Part shown: piece after piece, positions 42,038 through 52,189 of the stretch
How positions within the stretch are numbered: the first letter of the stretch is position 1
Layout of the letters: every line of letters begins with the position of its first letter
Source of the DNA: Alcanivorax sp.
GTDB taxonomy: Bacteria > Pseudomonadota > Gammaproteobacteria > Pseudomonadales > Alcanivoracaceae
Direction of reading: 5' to 3'
Length of the DNA stretch: 64,000 nt
NCBI RefSeq assembly: GCF_002726155.1
Contig: NZ_PBSH01000016.1
Coordinates: forward strand, 1 to 64,000
The notes under the pieces: model-generated
The model's database searches: none
Told to the model about the DNA's origin: nothing
What the model saw: only the letters and a program-made list of their open reading frames with translations
Translations under genes and position numbers: made by a program

Positions 42038-43312
42038 ATGTTTGCCCTGGTTGACTGCAACAGCTTCTATGCCGCCTGTGAGCGCCTGTTCCGCCCGGAT
42101 CTGCAGGGGCAGCCTGTGGTGGTGCTCTCCAACAATGACGGCTGCATTGTGGCCGGGTCTGCGGAAGCCAAGGCGCTGGGGGTGAAAACCGGCATGCCGG
42201 TGCACTTGGCTCGCGATTTGATTACCCGCCACAAAATCCTGGTTTTTTCATCCAACTATGCGCTGTACGGGGATATTTCCCAGCGAGTGATGGCGACCCT
42301 GGAAACCCTGGTTCCCCAAGTAGAAGTGTATTCCATTGATGAGGCGTTTCTGGATCTGTCGTTGATGGGGGAAGCTGAGTTGTTGCCGCTGGCGCAGCAG
42401 GTGCGAGCGCGCATTGCCCGCTGGGTTGGGGTGCCGGTGTGCGTGGGGATAGCGCCCACCAAGGTGCTGGCCAAACTTGCCAATCACGCCGCCAAGCGCT
42501 ATCCCGCCACGGGCGGTACCGTGGTGCTGACCGATCCGGCGCGCCGGGAAAAACTGCTGACGTTAACGCCGGTGTCCCGGGTGTGGGGAGTGGGGCGCCG
42601 GCTGTCGGGGCGCCTTGAAGCGCTGGGTATCGAGACGGCACTGGACCTGGCCCGGGCGGATAGCGGCATGATCCGTCGGCGGTTTTCCGTGGTGCAGGAA
42701 CGGCTGGTGCGGGAGCTGAACGGGGAGCCTTGTCTGTCTCTGGACACGCAGCCTTCGCCGCGCCAGCAGGTGATCCATTCCCGTTCATTTGGTGAGCCGG
42801 TAACCGCCTTGCCGCCGTTGCGTCAGGCGCTGAGTGATTTTGCTTTCCGGGCCATGGAGTCCTTGCGCAAGGAGCATTTGTATACTGGCCGGGTAACGGT
42901 CTATTTGCGCACCGCCCCGATGGGTAAGCCCCAACAATTGTTCCCCGATACGCTTGGTGCCGCCTTGTCGCCCGCCACAGCGGACACTCGTGTGGTGGTG
43001 CATCAGGCTCAGGCCTTGCTGGCGCAGTTATGGAAGCCAGAGTACCGCTACGGAAAAGCCGGAGTGATTCTCACCGACTTGCGCGGACGTGATCAGATCC
43101 AGGATGGATTGTTTGCGCAGCAAGGGGAGCCTGATGACAGGGGCAACGCCTTGATGACGGTAATGGATACGATTAACCAGAGCGGTGCCGGCAAGGTATG
43201 GCTGGCGGGGCGGGGCATGCAGACCGATCAGCGTAGTGCCTGGGCCATGCGCAGGGCACACCTGTCCCCGGCCTATACCAGTCGCTGGAGTGATTTGCCG
43301 GTGGTGCGTTAG
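42038..43312 (+). CDS. umuC: DNA polymerase V subunit UmuC (Y-family)
   Basis: A 424-residue Y-family polymerase. The N-terminal FALVDCNSFYAACERLF provides the first metal aspartate, and YSIDEAFLDL near residue 100 the acidic pair. Helix-hairpin-helix sequence VWGVGRRLSGRLEALGI lies near 185, and the little-finger domain follows from about 230. The C-terminus is full length. It replicates across damaged bases with UmuD'2. ATG lies 5 nt after the umuD stop, so the genes form one SOS operon. Confidence 0.95.
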   Translation: MFALVDCNSFYAACERLFRPDLQGQPVVVLSNNDGCIVAGSAEAKALGVKTGMPVHLARDLITRHKILVFSSNYALYGDISQRVMATLETLVPQVEVYSIDEAFLDLSLMGEAELLPLAQQVRARIARWVGVPVCVGIAPTKVLAKLANHAAKRYPATGGTVVLTDPARREKLLTLTPVSRVWGVGRRLSGRLEALGIETALDLARADSGMIRRRFSVVQERLVRELNGEPCLSLDTQPSPRQQVIHSRSFGEPVTALPPLRQALSDFAFRAMESLRKEHLYTGRVTVYLRTAPMGKPQQLFPDTLGAALSPATADTRVVVHQAQALLAQLWKPEYRYGKAGVILTDLRGRDQIQDGLFAQQGEPDDRGNALMTVMDTINQSGAGKVWLAGRGMQTDQRSAWAMRRAHLSPAYTSRWSDLPVVR

Positions 43313-43463
43313 CCGGGCGCCTTTGTGTTTGTGTGTAAGGGAGCCCGCTCCGGTATTTCCAAGCCGATGAGGCTCCGACGCCAGCGGCGTTGGAGGTTGG
43401 CAGTGGGCCTGCATGCCTTAATGTTCATTTTCACAGATGAGCGTGGTGGTCCCCATAGAACCG

Positions 43464-43487
43464 CGCCGGCCACTTTGAGGGCCGGCG
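43464..43487. terminator. Hairpin between convergent umuC and lipase genes
   Basis: CGCCGGCC and GGCCGGCG form an 8-bp GC stem with an 8-nt loop. T content after it is modest (GGTTGTGT), so it is a possible terminator for umuDC. Confidence 0.5.
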
Positions 43488-43512
43488 GGTTGTGTCGGTA
43501 ATGGGGTGTGGC

Positions 43513-44982
43513 TTACTGGTTGGCCACCGCAGTCATGTTTACCCGGTCCAGCATGCGTTCTTCGATACGGTCCAGGCGTGCTCGACAGTCGCGGAAGGTG
43601 CGGCTGATACAGGTGGTATTGGCCACCATGTCGAGTTTCGGCCAGGTCGCCTGTTCGCCTTTACGGATATAGTTTCGCACATCTTGCAGCGTGGGGTTAT
43701 TCAGAACCCGCAGGGCGTTGAGCGGCTGGCGGGGCGGGATCATGTTGATGTCGCCGATATACTTCTGCGTCACCATGCTCTTCGCCTTGTCGATCATCAA
43801 GCCCATGTCGTTGGACGCCACCCGGCGCTGCACCAGTTGCAGGCCATAGCGCAGGTTCATGGAGACGTTGCGCAGCGCCCAGTCACCCAAAGTGCTAAGA
43901 GAGCTGTCGGTGTTTTCATTGCGGGACAGAAACGGCACCACATGGGGATTAGTCTGGCTGACAATGGAGTGGTTGACCCCGTAAAGGCGGGCCAGCCGGC
44001 GAATGGGCAGGTCGTCGACGATGGAGCCGTCAACAAACTTGCGGCCGGGGATGTAGGGAACCCGCTCGCCGTCGATGTTCTTTGCCCACAGGGAGACCGG
44101 CGGATAAATGCCGGGAATTGCACAGGACGCCAGCGAAGCTTTGCGAATCAGCACATTGGGAGAGGTGCGCCAGTTCAGCAGGCGCGCGTGCTGGTTGCGG
44201 TCATAGGGACTCACGGTAATATTGATTTCGCGACCGGTGTGTCGATAGGCCTCTTCGAAGGTCATGTCGGTGATGTTTTCTTCCAGGCAGGCTTCCAGAT
44301 GGTCGCCGTCCAGCACCGGGGTGCCGCGTACCAGACCTTTCCAGCCCAGCACCTTGAAGGCTTCCAGATAAATGTTTTCCGGCTCCAGTTTCACCTTCAA
44401 TTCTTCATCGTTGTGAGTGCCCACCACTGAGCCGATGATGCTGCCGGCACTGGAGCCGGATATCACCGAAGGCAGCAGGTTCTGCTCCCACAGGCAGCGG
44501 GCCACCCCAATATGGAACAGGCCCAGGGCCGCACCGCCGGAAAGCATCAGGCAACTTTGCCCGAAAGCCTGGCCGGTGGTTTCAAAGAAATCGAGCTTGT
44601 CTTTCAAGCCGAATTCCTTGAAGTTGCTGTCGCACAGGTAGTTCAACGCGGTGGACACTTCGGTCAGGTAGTTTTCGATCAGGCGTTTGGTGCCCACGCG
44701 GCTGTGCTGATAAAGGCGCGGGTTGGAAATGTTGCCCAGATTACCGTGCAGGCCTTCGTGTAAATGGAAGACCAGCTTGTTCACATCGTTGCGTTCGCGG
44801 GCCTGGCGAATCTGCCAGAGGCGATTACGAATCAGCTCGTAATCGTAGTAGGGGGAACGGTCCACTTCCTTCCATTCGTCGGCGCCGGAAAGGCGGTCGT
44901 GTTCCTGGCTGGCTTCGTACCATTCGTCATAGGTCGTCGCGTTATCGATGGCGCGTTCGAGCTGCTTGAGGGTGCCTTTCAT
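43513..44982 (-). CDS. DUF3336 patatin-like phospholipase/triacylglycerol lipase
   Basis: A 489-residue protein. An N-terminal DUF3336 helical region (residues 1-140) precedes the patatin domain. It has oxyanion loop SGGAALGLFH near 147, nucleophile GSSAGS near 175 and the catalytic Asp in FVDGSIVDD near 318. In yeast and bacteria DUF3336 proteins hydrolyse storage lipids or phospholipids, which would suit a wax-ester or triacylglycerol-storing hydrocarbon degrader. No signal peptide, so it should act in the cytoplasm on lipid bodies. Monocistronic. Confidence 0.88.
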   Translation of the reverse strand: MKGTLKQLERAIDNATTYDEWYEASQEHDRLSGADEWKEVDRSPYYDYELIRNRLWQIRQARERNDVNKLVFHLHEGLHGNLGNISNPRLYQHSRVGTKRLIENYLTEVSTALNYLCDSNFKEFGLKDKLDFFETTGQAFGQSCLMLSGGAALGLFHIGVARCLWEQNLLPSVISGSSAGSIIGSVVGTHNDEELKVKLEPENIYLEAFKVLGWKGLVRGTPVLDGDHLEACLEENITDMTFEEAYRHTGREINITVSPYDRNQHARLLNWRTSPNVLIRKASLASCAIPGIYPPVSLWAKNIDGERVPYIPGRKFVDGSIVDDLPIRRLARLYGVNHSIVSQTNPHVVPFLSRNENTDSSLSTLGDWALRNVSMNLRYGLQLVQRRVASNDMGLMIDKAKSMVTQKYIGDINMIPPRQPLNALRVLNNPTLQDVRNYIRKGEQATWPKLDMVANTTCISRTFRDCRARLDRIEERMLDRVNMTAVANQ

Positions 44983-45100
44983 TGAGGCTCTCCACCATTC
45001 ATTGTTGTCATTGATTGATGTCAGTATAGACAGGAGAGAGGGCCGCGTTTAAGTGTTTGTAGGACAAAAAGCACAGAGGCGCAGATAAAAGCGTCTGTTT

Positions 45101-46138
45101 TTATGAGTGTATTTGCTTATTGTCGGGTTTGGCTCGGTATTGCCCCGGGGTCATGGCGGTGTGGCGTTTGAAGCTGCGCTGGAAGGAACGAATATCGGAA
45201 TAGCCCAGGGCGGCGGCGATATCGGCCTGGGGCAGGGCGGTGGTGGTGAGCAGGTGACGTGCCTGTTTCAGGCGCACGTCATCGAGCAGTTTTTGCCAGC
45301 TCTGGTCTTCGTCGGCCAGCCGGCGATGCAGGGTGCGAACATTCATGCCCAGCCGCTCGGCAACGGTTTCCTTGCGGGGCAGGGAATGGCCAATGGCATC
45401 CTGGATGCACTGTTTGACCCGCTGGCTGAGATTGGTGTCCACACCCAGTTGGTTCAGTTGCTGAATGGCGTGGGCCTCCAGGGTAGAGAGCAGTAACGGG
45501 TCGGGTTGTCGTATGGGCTGCTGCAATAATTGCGGCGCGCCGACCAGGGCGGAGCAGGGTTGTTCGAACAATACATCGCAGAGAAACACACGCCGGTATT
45601 CCTCTACCTGTGCCGGTGGAGGGGTGGGGTGTTCCAGCCAGACCTGATCCGGTGCCAATAAGTCGTTGCCGGTGAGCCAGCGGGAGTAGCGCACCCATGA
45701 GCCGAGAACATTATCGATCAGATGCTGGCGTGCGGGTTGCTGGCGATACAGGCAATCCCAGCGGATGGCTACCTGGTGGGCGTCGAGAGTCGTGTCTGTG
45801 GTGCCCATGTCACCCACCAGCTTTTCGTACAGGCTGACCTTGGATAACGCTTCCTGAAGCGTGCTGGCGCTCATGGCGATATAGCCGATCACATTGTAGG
45901 AACCGGGCTGCACAAACTCTGAAGTGTGTAACCCGAACAGGGGATCGGCGGATTGTTTGATGAGGGCGTGCAGCAGGGTCTGAAAATCCTGCCCATGAAT
46001 GCGGGTATCCGGTTTCTGGATATGGTCGGGGTCCAGGTTGGCCTGCTGCAGCGCCGCAGCGGTATCCAGCCCACGGGCTTGCCCGTGAGCCAGGTACTGC
46101 TGGAGTGCTGCGCTGCAAATCTGGCCCAGTGCGTCCAT
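45101..46138 (-). CDS. AraC family transcriptional regulator
   Basis: A 345-residue regulator with the Arabinose_bd-type N-terminal domain (GSYNVIGYIAMSASTLQEAL near residue 78) and C-terminal AraC helices (ETVAERLGMNVRTLHRRLA and ADIAAALGYSDIRSFQRSFKRH). The family includes regulators of fatty acid, ornithine and aromatic metabolism. It follows the SIMPL lipoprotein gene by 12 nt on the same strand, so they may share a transcript. The lipase gene downstream is a possible target but this is not shown. Confidence 0.87.
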   Translation of the reverse strand: MDALGQICSAALQQYLAHGQARGLDTAAALQQANLDPDHIQKPDTRIHGQDFQTLLHALIKQSADPLFGLHTSEFVQPGSYNVIGYIAMSASTLQEALSKVSLYEKLVGDMGTTDTTLDAHQVAIRWDCLYRQQPARQHLIDNVLGSWVRYSRWLTGNDLLAPDQVWLEHPTPPPAQVEEYRRVFLCDVLFEQPCSALVGAPQLLQQPIRQPDPLLLSTLEAHAIQQLNQLGVDTNLSQRVKQCIQDAIGHSLPRKETVAERLGMNVRTLHRRLADEDQSWQKLLDDVRLKQARHLLTTTALPQADIAAALGYSDIRSFQRSFKRHTAMTPGQYRAKPDNKQIHS

Positions 46139-46150
46139 GGAGATGCCCGA

Positions 46151-46846
46151 TCAGTTCAGTTCAAAAGTGATTTGTACCTGAGCGGAAATTTCGGTTTCGC
46201 CGGCCCGGTAGCTATCAGCGGCACCGCTTTCCTTGCTGCGTGCCATCATCATCACCGGTTGCGGGTGGTGAATGCCCTGGGCCTGGATTTCGAAGGCTTC
46301 ACCCAGGTCGCGGTCGGCGGCTTCGGCAATAATTTCTGCCCGCTGGCGGGCATCGGCCACGGCTTTTTTCAGTGCCTGGTTGCCCAGCTCGTCGCGGTTG
46401 CTGACCTCAGCGCCAGCAGGACGGATGTTGCGTACGCCCTGTTCGGCCAACCCTTCCAGTAGCTCGGCATAGGTTTCCAGGCCATCGACCTTGAAGCTCA
46501 CGTCGCGGCTGACTTGATGGCCAATCAGTTTGCGCTCGGGTTGGTATTGCCATTGGGGAGAGACTCGCATGGTACTGGCAGTGACGGATTTTTCTTCGAT
46601 ATCCAGATCATCGGCCAGCTCCAGCATATTGCCGACGGCGTCATCCACGCGGTCTTTCATGTCGGCAATGTCATCGCCATTTTCGCTGGCGGTGGCGACC
46701 ACTGTGAAGCGATCCGGTTGGGCGTTGATTTCGCCGCTACCGGACACGGTAATGCTGTCGCGGGAGGTATTGATGGTGGTGTTGTCGCAACCGGCCAACG
46801 CCAGTGTGCCAGCGATCAACAGGGTCGCAGCGGATACAACTTTCAT
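46151..46846 (-). CDS. SIMPL domain lipoprotein
   Basis: A 231-residue exported protein. The lipoprotein signal ends TLALAGC near residue 20. The SIMPL domain (DUF541) covers most of the rest, with ITVSGSGEINAQPDRFTVVA near its start and ISAQVQITFELN at the end. Family members are periplasmic or outer-membrane proteins often linked to oxidative stress or kinase signalling, with no defined chemistry. It begins 184 nt from the divergent apbC start. Confidence 0.87.
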   Translation of the reverse strand: MKVVSAATLLIAGTLALAGCDNTTINTSRDSITVSGSGEINAQPDRFTVVATASENGDDIADMKDRVDDAVGNMLELADDLDIEEKSVTASTMRVSPQWQYQPERKLIGHQVSRDVSFKVDGLETYAELLEGLAEQGVRNIRPAGAEVSNRDELGNQALKKAVADARQRAEIIAEAADRDLGEAFEIQAQGIHHPQPVMMMARSKESGAADSYRAGETEISAQVQITFELN

Positions 46847-47030
46847 GATATCTCCTTGTACTGCCGTGCAGGCGGCAAAGCTCTATTTTGCTGATCGGTC
46901 AGGTTTACGCAACTCATCTCGCACAAACCCGTTAAACGAATGGTTTACCTTACAAAACGCAGGGCAAAGGTCCCCTTGGTTGTTGGTCCGATAGCCCCTA
47001 TCATCGCAGCTCGTGAGGCAGAGGCAATCG

Positions 47031-48140
47031 GTGAGTACAGTCATGAGTTCAGCCATGGATAAATCGGAACAGCAGATTCGACAGCACCTGGGCGATTTTA
47101 TTCCCGAGGATCTGGGCGTTAGCTTGAATCAGGTCAATGGGATCAGTGCGTTTCAGTTGAGCGATGCTGCCGTGACGGCCACGGTGACTCTGGGCTATCC
47201 CTGCGACAGTATTCGTGATGCGCTGATTGATGCCATTCACGCTCACATGGCTCCGGTGCTGGAGCAACGCGCCCTGTCAGTGACGGTGGAAAGCCGCATT
47301 GTGCCGCACCGGGCGCAAAGCAGCCTGCCGGCACGGGACCAGGTCGCCAATATCATTGCCGTTGCGTCCGGCAAGGGCGGGGTGGGCAAATCCACCTCGG
47401 CGGTGAATCTGGCGCTGGCGTTACAGGCGGAGGGCGCCCGAGTTGGGTTGCTGGATGCGGACGTGTTCGGGCCCAGCCAGCCATTGATGCTGGGGATGCC
47501 CGACGGTACACGCCCGCAAGTGCTGGAAGGCAAATTCTTTGTGCCAGTGGACGCCTACGGCTTGCAGACCATGTCCATGGGGTATCTGACAACAAAGCAA
47601 ACACCGGTGGTGTGGCGTGGTCCCAAGGCCAGCGGTGCGCTGGTGCAGATGATGGAACAGACCCGCTGGCATGAGCTGGACTATCTGTTGGTGGATTTGC
47701 CCCCCGGCACCGGGGACATTCAACTGACGCTGGCCCAGAAAATTCCGGTGGCAGGAGCCGTGGTGATCACCACGCCGCAGGATATTGCGTTGCTGGATGC
47801 CATCAAGGGCGTGGAAATGTTTCGCAAGGTGGATATTCGGGTACTGGGAATCCTGGAAAACATGGCCATGCATGTCTGTAGCCAGTGCGGGCATCAGGAG
47901 GCTATTTTCGGTCAGGGTGGTGGCGACAAAATGGCAGCAGATTATGACACTGAGGTGTTGGCTGCGCTGCCATTGTCCCTGCGTATTCGCGAGCAGTCAG
48001 ACAAGGGCGAACCGGTGATGCAGGCGTTCCCCGACAGTGACGAGGCTGCACTTTACCGGGCGGCGGCTCGACGCCTGGCGGCCCGGTTGTCATTGACCGA
48101 GGCAGGGAGCCGGGCGTTTCCGAATATTGTGCAGCACTAG
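47031..48140 (+). CDS. apbC: Iron-sulfur cluster carrier protein ApbC/Mrp
   Basis: A 369-residue P-loop ATPase. The N-terminal MIP18-like domain (about residues 10-95) is followed by the deviant Walker A VASGKGGVGKST near residue 113, DVFGPSQP, and the cluster-binding CSQCG near residue 285. It binds and transfers Fe-S clusters to apo-proteins. GTG 47031 is tentatively chosen for the AGAGG upstream; ATG 47043 is also possible. In Pseudomonas it neighbours metG and dcd; only dcd is beside it here. Confidence 0.93.
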   Translation: MSTVMSSAMDKSEQQIRQHLGDFIPEDLGVSLNQVNGISAFQLSDAAVTATVTLGYPCDSIRDALIDAIHAHMAPVLEQRALSVTVESRIVPHRAQSSLPARDQVANIIAVASGKGGVGKSTSAVNLALALQAEGARVGLLDADVFGPSQPLMLGMPDGTRPQVLEGKFFVPVDAYGLQTMSMGYLTTKQTPVVWRGPKASGALVQMMEQTRWHELDYLLVDLPPGTGDIQLTLAQKIPVAGAVVITTPQDIALLDAIKGVEMFRKVDIRVLGILENMAMHVCSQCGHQEAIFGQGGGDKMAADYDTEVLAALPLSLRIREQSDKGEPVMQAFPDSDEAALYRAAARRLAARLSLTEAGSRAFPNIVQH

Positions 48141-48262
48141 GCCTGATGCCAGCTGCCCCATGCCCAACAAGGGCAGAGGGCCGCTGGCGTGCTGCGTGCG
48201 GCCAGTGATGCTGCTACCATTGGCCGCTTGAACGCTAACCACTCTGGAACATTGAGGCGTAA

Positions 48263-48832
48263 ATGACTATTAAATCGGATCGCTGGATTTCCCGCATGGC
48301 CGCCGAGAAAGGCATGATCGAGCCATTTCAGACCGGGCAGATTCGCGCGGATGAGAACGGTGAAAAGCTGATCTCCTACGGCGTGTCCAGTTATGGCTAC
48401 GATGTGCGCTGTGCCGACGAGTTCAAGGTGTTCACCAATATCCATTCCGCCACGGTGGACCCGAAAGCGTTTGATGAGCGCAGTTTTGTCGATGTGAAGG
48501 GGGAGTACTGCATTATCCCGCCGAACTCCTTTGCCCTGGCCCGCACGGTGGAATATTTCCGCATTCCCCGAAATGTGTTGACCATTTGCCTGGGCAAATC
48601 CACCTACGCACGGTGCGGCATTATCGTTAATGTCACGCCGCTGGAACCCGAGTGGGAAGGGCATGTGACGCTGGAGTTTTCCAACACCACGACGCTGCCG
48701 GCAAAAATTTATGCCCACGAAGGCGTGGCGCAGATGTTGTTCTTCGAGTCTGATGAGGTGTGCGAAACTTCCTACATGGATCGGGGCGGCAAGTACCAGG
48801 GGCAGCGTGGTGTGACCTTGCCTCGGGCCTAG
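48263..48832 (+). CDS. dcd: dCTP deaminase
   Basis: A 189-residue trimeric enzyme of the dUTPase fold. [16 protein letters not shown] (about residues 40-55), [13 protein letters not shown] (about 96) and [23 protein letters not shown] with the catalytic Glu near 138 are diagnostic. It deaminates dCTP to dUTP for thymidylate synthesis. Its 3' end overlaps the convergent DUF3108 gene by 4 nt. Confidence 0.95.
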   Translation: MTIKSDRWISRMAAEKGMIEPFQTGQIRADENGEKLISYGVSSYGYDVRCADEFKVFTNIHSATVDPKAFDERSFVDVKGEYCIIPPNSFALARTVEYFRIPRNVLTICLGKSTYARCGIIVNVTPLEPEWEGHVTLEFSNTTTLPAKIYAHEGVAQMLFFESDEVCETSYMDRGGKYQGQRGVTLPRA

Positions 48833-49557
48833 TCTGACGCGGGCGCTGAGTCCGGAGCGAGTTCCGGGCCGTTGTAGTCGATCATGATCATTTCGGCTTT
48901 CAACAGGGTGCTTTCAATGTGTTTTGCCTGCACCACCATGTAATCCAGCTGCGGCGCTACCCAGAACAGGGTGCGCCGTTTTTCTTTACTGTCCCCGGTG
49001 CGCTTCTTTTCCACCAGCAGGGTGTCCAGTTTGCCCAGCGGTGTTTTCAGGGTTTCCCTGTCGATCACTTCAAAATGATGCTCGCGCACTTTGTCGCCGT
49101 ACACGCTGGTCACCGAGTAAGACTTGTCGCCGGTGGCAAACACGCAGCGCCCGCGTAGCAGAATAGTCAGCTCATCGAGCGTGTCGTCGGGAATATCCAG
49201 GCTTTCCTTGTCGTCTTCGGATTCGTTGTGCACCCGTGGCGGGTTCCACTCAAAGTCCATATGGTGAAAGCGCCGCTGACCGAACCCCTTGAATTCATGC
49301 ACGTAGCGCGCTGTGCGCGGCTGGCAGTCACGCCAGTGAAAATAGCTTTCCTCGGTGTTGCTGAGCAGAAACGATTTCGCCTTGAGCAACATATGGTAGT
49401 AGTCGTCGCCCTCTGCCGGTTCCAGCACCAGTTCGGCTTTGACCGGGGTGGGCAGCTTGTTCACATAAATCCGAAATTCGGCTGAAAAGGGGGCCAGGGG
49501 TTCGTTGGCTGTGGCCAGGCTGCTGGCCAGCACCAGCAAAAGTGAAATCAACCGCAC
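48829..49557 (-). CDS. DUF3108 exported protein, copy 1
   Basis: A 242-residue periplasmic protein. A signal peptide (residues 1-17, ending ATA) precedes the DUF3108 beta-rich domain: [32 protein letters not shown] and [16 protein letters not shown] fit the family. No function is known for DUF3108. It follows a second DUF3108 gene by 2 nt downstream of purMN, so it is the last gene of that operon. Confidence 0.87.
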   Translation of the reverse strand: MRLISLLLVLASSLATANEPLAPFSAEFRIYVNKLPTPVKAELVLEPAEGDDYYHMLLKAKSFLLSNTEESYFHWRDCQPRTARYVHEFKGFGQRRFHHMDFEWNPPRVHNESEDDKESLDIPDDTLDELTILLRGRCVFATGDKSYSVTSVYGDKVREHHFEVIDRETLKTPLGKLDTLLVEKKRTGDSKEKRRTLFWVAPQLDYMVVQAKHIESTLLKAEMIMIDYNGPELAPDSAPASD

Positions 49558-49559
49558 GC

Positions 49560-50321
49560 TCAGAGTCCTTTCAGTGATTGCAGGGTCATCAGGTGTTCGC
49601 CATCGTCGTTCTTCTGCATCAGCTGCACCAGCGTATAGTCATGACCCGGTGCGAACCACATGTAGGTCTGCCGGTCGCTGTTTTTACCGCGTTGACGTTG
49701 CACTTTTAGCGTTTCCACCTTGTCGCCATCGATGGTCAGTGTTTCTGCGCCAGTGACGGTGTAGTGGTGGGTTTTCTGCGCACGTTCATCGGCCACCTGC
49801 AGTTCTATTTCTCTGGCGCCGTCGCGCAATTCGCACTGCAGGGCCAGGGAGACGGAGAGTTCATCGGTGGCGTTATCACTTACGTCATAGCTGCGCATGG
49901 GTTTGTCGGTACGTTCGCTGGCGGCCACGCCGGTCTGGCGATCAATGTGCAGCTTGGCCTCTTTGACCTTGCCCAGTCCACGGCGCTCGTAACCGTAGTA
50001 ATTGCTCAGGGGGGTGCAGCCTTGCCAGTTGAACAGGGCGGTTTCGCGAATCTCGCCGAGCCAGTTTTTGGCGTGGACTTCCATTTTCCAGAGCCCGTCC
50101 TTAACCTGGCTGAGAGAGCGGGTGGCGACGATGCTGAATGGAATGCCTTCGCTTTTCAGGCGGTAGTCCAGACGAAACGGTGATGGCGTTTCGTCCCCGG
50201 TGGCGGCGGGAGAAAAAGCAAAAGTCGCCAGCAGGATAGCAGCGAGAATCAGGGGGTTGCGTAGAGAGATGCGTAGGGGATTACGCCAGTGCGTAACCCT
50301 GCGCAGGGAGTGGCTTCCCAT
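49560..50321 (-). CDS. DUF3108 exported protein, copy 2
   Basis: A 253-residue protein with a long basic N-terminus and signal peptide (hydrophobic core about residues 23-36, cleavage near ATG), then the DUF3108 domain (FRLDYRLKSEGIPFSI, LFNWQGCTPLSNYYGYERRG, MWFAPGHDYTLVQL). Same blocks as the following gene, so they are paralogues. Its start overlaps the end of purN by 41 nt, which supports one operon with purMN. A GTG at 50297 would shorten the overlap. Function unknown. Confidence 0.85.
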   Translation of the reverse strand: MGSHSLRRVTHWRNPLRISLRNPLILAAILLATFAFSPAATGDETPSPFRLDYRLKSEGIPFSIVATRSLSQVKDGLWKMEVHAKNWLGEIRETALFNWQGCTPLSNYYGYERRGLGKVKEAKLHIDRQTGVAASERTDKPMRSYDVSDNATDELSVSLALQCELRDGAREIELQVADERAQKTHHYTVTGAETLTIDGDKVETLKVQRQRGKNSDRQTYMWFAPGHDYTLVQLMQKNDDGEHLMTLQSLKGL

Positions 50322-50922
50322 CCAGTACGACTCCGTTGTCAGTCAGTTCCAGTCTATCTTGTGCCCGCCATTGCAGCACTTGAGGATAGAGCAGGTGTTC
50401 GCGTTGTTGTACACGCTTGGACAGGGAATCAACGGTATCGTTCGCATGCACCGCAATGGGGGCCTGGGCAATCAGTGGGCCCCCATCCAGCTCTTCAGTG
50501 ACGAAGTGAATGGAGCAGCCGTGTTCGCTGTCGCCGGCTTCCAGGGCGCGGGCATGGGTATTCAGCCCGCGATATTTGGGCAACAGGGAGGGGTGGATGT
50601 TGATCAGTTGCCCGGCGTAATGGCGTACAAAGACAGCTGAAAGGATGCGCATGAAACCGGCCAGCACCACGGTATCCGGGGCGTAGGGGGTGAGCACCTC
50701 GATCATGGCCTGGTCGAACTGCTCCCGGTCCGGGTAGTCGCGGTGATCCAGGCTGGCGGTGGGGATGCCCGCCTGTGCGGCCCGCTCAAGGCCGGCGGCG
50801 TTGGCGCGATTGGAAAACACCACGGCAATCTCGGCGTCGAGGGTACCTGCTTTTTGGGCATCCATGATCGCTTGCAGGTTGGTGCCTGAGCCGCTGATCA
50901 ATACCGCCAGCTGGTGTGTCAC
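50281..50922 (-). CDS. purN: Phosphoribosylglycinamide formyltransferase
   Basis: A 213-residue enzyme with [14 protein letters not shown] at the phosphate-binding N-terminus, [10 protein letters not shown] near 88 and the formyl-transfer [14 protein letters not shown] near residue 108-121 carrying Asn/His catalytic residues. It uses 10-formyl-THF to make FGAR in purine synthesis. Starts with GTG overlapping the purM stop, as usual for purMN. Confidence 0.95.
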   Translation of the reverse strand: MTHQLAVLISGSGTNLQAIMDAQKAGTLDAEIAVVFSNRANAAGLERAAQAGIPTASLDHRDYPDREQFDQAMIEVLTPYAPDTVVLAGFMRILSAVFVRHYAGQLINIHPSLLPKYRGLNTHARALEAGDSEHGCSIHFVTEELDGGPLIAQAPIAVHANDTVDSLSKRVQQREHLLYPQVLQWRAQDRLELTDNGVVLDGKPLPAQGYALA

Positions 50923-51962
50923 TCTGGCAGTCCGTCCAACACTACGTCCGGCTCGCCGTCGCCGGTCTGGATTTCGCCGATCAGGAAGGCGTTTTCGCCT
51001 TCGGCTTCCAGCAGGGCGAGGGCGTCGTCCACGTGGCTGGCGGGGACAGCGATGACCATGCCCACGCCGCAGTTGAAGGTGCGGTACATCTCAAAGGCGG
51101 GCACCTGGCCTTCCTGCTGCAACCACTGGAATACGGCCGGGAATTCCCAGCTTTTGGTGTCGATCACGGCACGGACGTTGTCCGGCAGAACCCGCGGCAG
51201 GTTTTCTGGCAGGCCACCGCCAGTGATGTGTGCCAAGGCGTGGACAGGCACCTGTTCAATCAACTTGAGCAGGGACTTAACGTAAATGCGGGTGGGTTCC
51301 AGCAGGTGCTCGATCAACGGCTTGCCGTCCAGATCGATGTCAGTGTCTGCCTGGGCCATGATACGGCGAATCAGGGAGTAGCCGTTGGAGTGGGGGCCGG
51401 AGGCGCCCAGAGCGATCAGCTTGTCGCCGGCTTCGACCTTGCTGCCATCCAGTACGCCGTCTTTTTCCACCACGCCTACGCAGAAACCCGCCAGGTCGTA
51501 GTCTTCGCCTTCATACATGCCGGGCATTTCTGCGGTTTCACCGCCGATCAGGGCGCAGCCGGCCAGTTCGCAGCCTTCGCCAATACCGGTGACCACGCTG
51601 GTGGCAATCTCCACGTCCAGCTTGCCGGTGGCGTAGTAGTCCAGGAAGAACAGGGGCTCGGCGCCGCCCACGATCAGGTCGTTAACGCACATGGCGACCA
51701 GGTCTACCCCCACTTTTTCATGACGGTTGTGGTCGATGGCCAGCCGCAGCTTGGTACCCACACCGTCAGTGCCTGCCACCAGAACCGGGTTCTTGTATTT
51801 GGTGGGCAACTCGCAGAGGGCACCGAAACCGCCGAGACCGCCCAGCACTTCCGGGCGACGGGTCCGCTTGGCAACAGGGGCGATGCGTTTAACCAGCTCG
51901 TTACCGGCGTCGATATCGACACCTGCGTCACGGTACGTCAGTGGCCGTTTCTGTTCGGTCAT
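50919..51962 (-). CDS. purM: Phosphoribosylformylglycinamidine cyclo-ligase
   Basis: A 347-residue AIR synthetase: [16 protein letters not shown] near the start, [12 protein letters not shown] near 67, [18 protein letters not shown] near 95 and [12 protein letters not shown] near 250 are family blocks. It closes FGAM to AIR with ATP. The first gene of the purM-purN-DUF3108-DUF3108 operon, divergent from the DUF2066-hda pair as in Pseudomonas. Confidence 0.96.
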   Translation of the reverse strand: MTEQKRPLTYRDAGVDIDAGNELVKRIAPVAKRTRRPEVLGGLGGFGALCELPTKYKNPVLVAGTDGVGTKLRLAIDHNRHEKVGVDLVAMCVNDLIVGGAEPLFFLDYYATGKLDVEIATSVVTGIGEGCELAGCALIGGETAEMPGMYEGEDYDLAGFCVGVVEKDGVLDGSKVEAGDKLIALGASGPHSNGYSLIRRIMAQADTDIDLDGKPLIEHLLEPTRIYVKSLLKLIEQVPVHALAHITGGGLPENLPRVLPDNVRAVIDTKSWEFPAVFQWLQQEGQVPAFEMYRTFNCGVGMVIAVPASHVDDALALLEAEGENAFLIGEIQTGDGEPDVVLDGLPE

Positions 51963-52189
51963 GGGGGGCTCCGGGTTGGTGAAGGCGCGTATTCTAGCAA
52001 CGGGCCTGCCTGCTGGGGAACCTCTGCGTGACGCCTCGGGGCGTTAAACTCAGGGAAAGCGGGTTTCGTCCGACAGATAAGGTCGCTTCGCTCAGGGATT
52101 TGCCCTGTAATTTGCCGGAAACGGGTTCGCGTGGCTGAGGTGAATAGGTGATAATAGCGCGCTTGAATTTTCGGTTGGAATGAGCGCCC

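Noticed and set aside
43492..44430. 312-codon + strand frame
   Set aside because: Antisense to the patatin lipase, whose catalytic motifs are clear.
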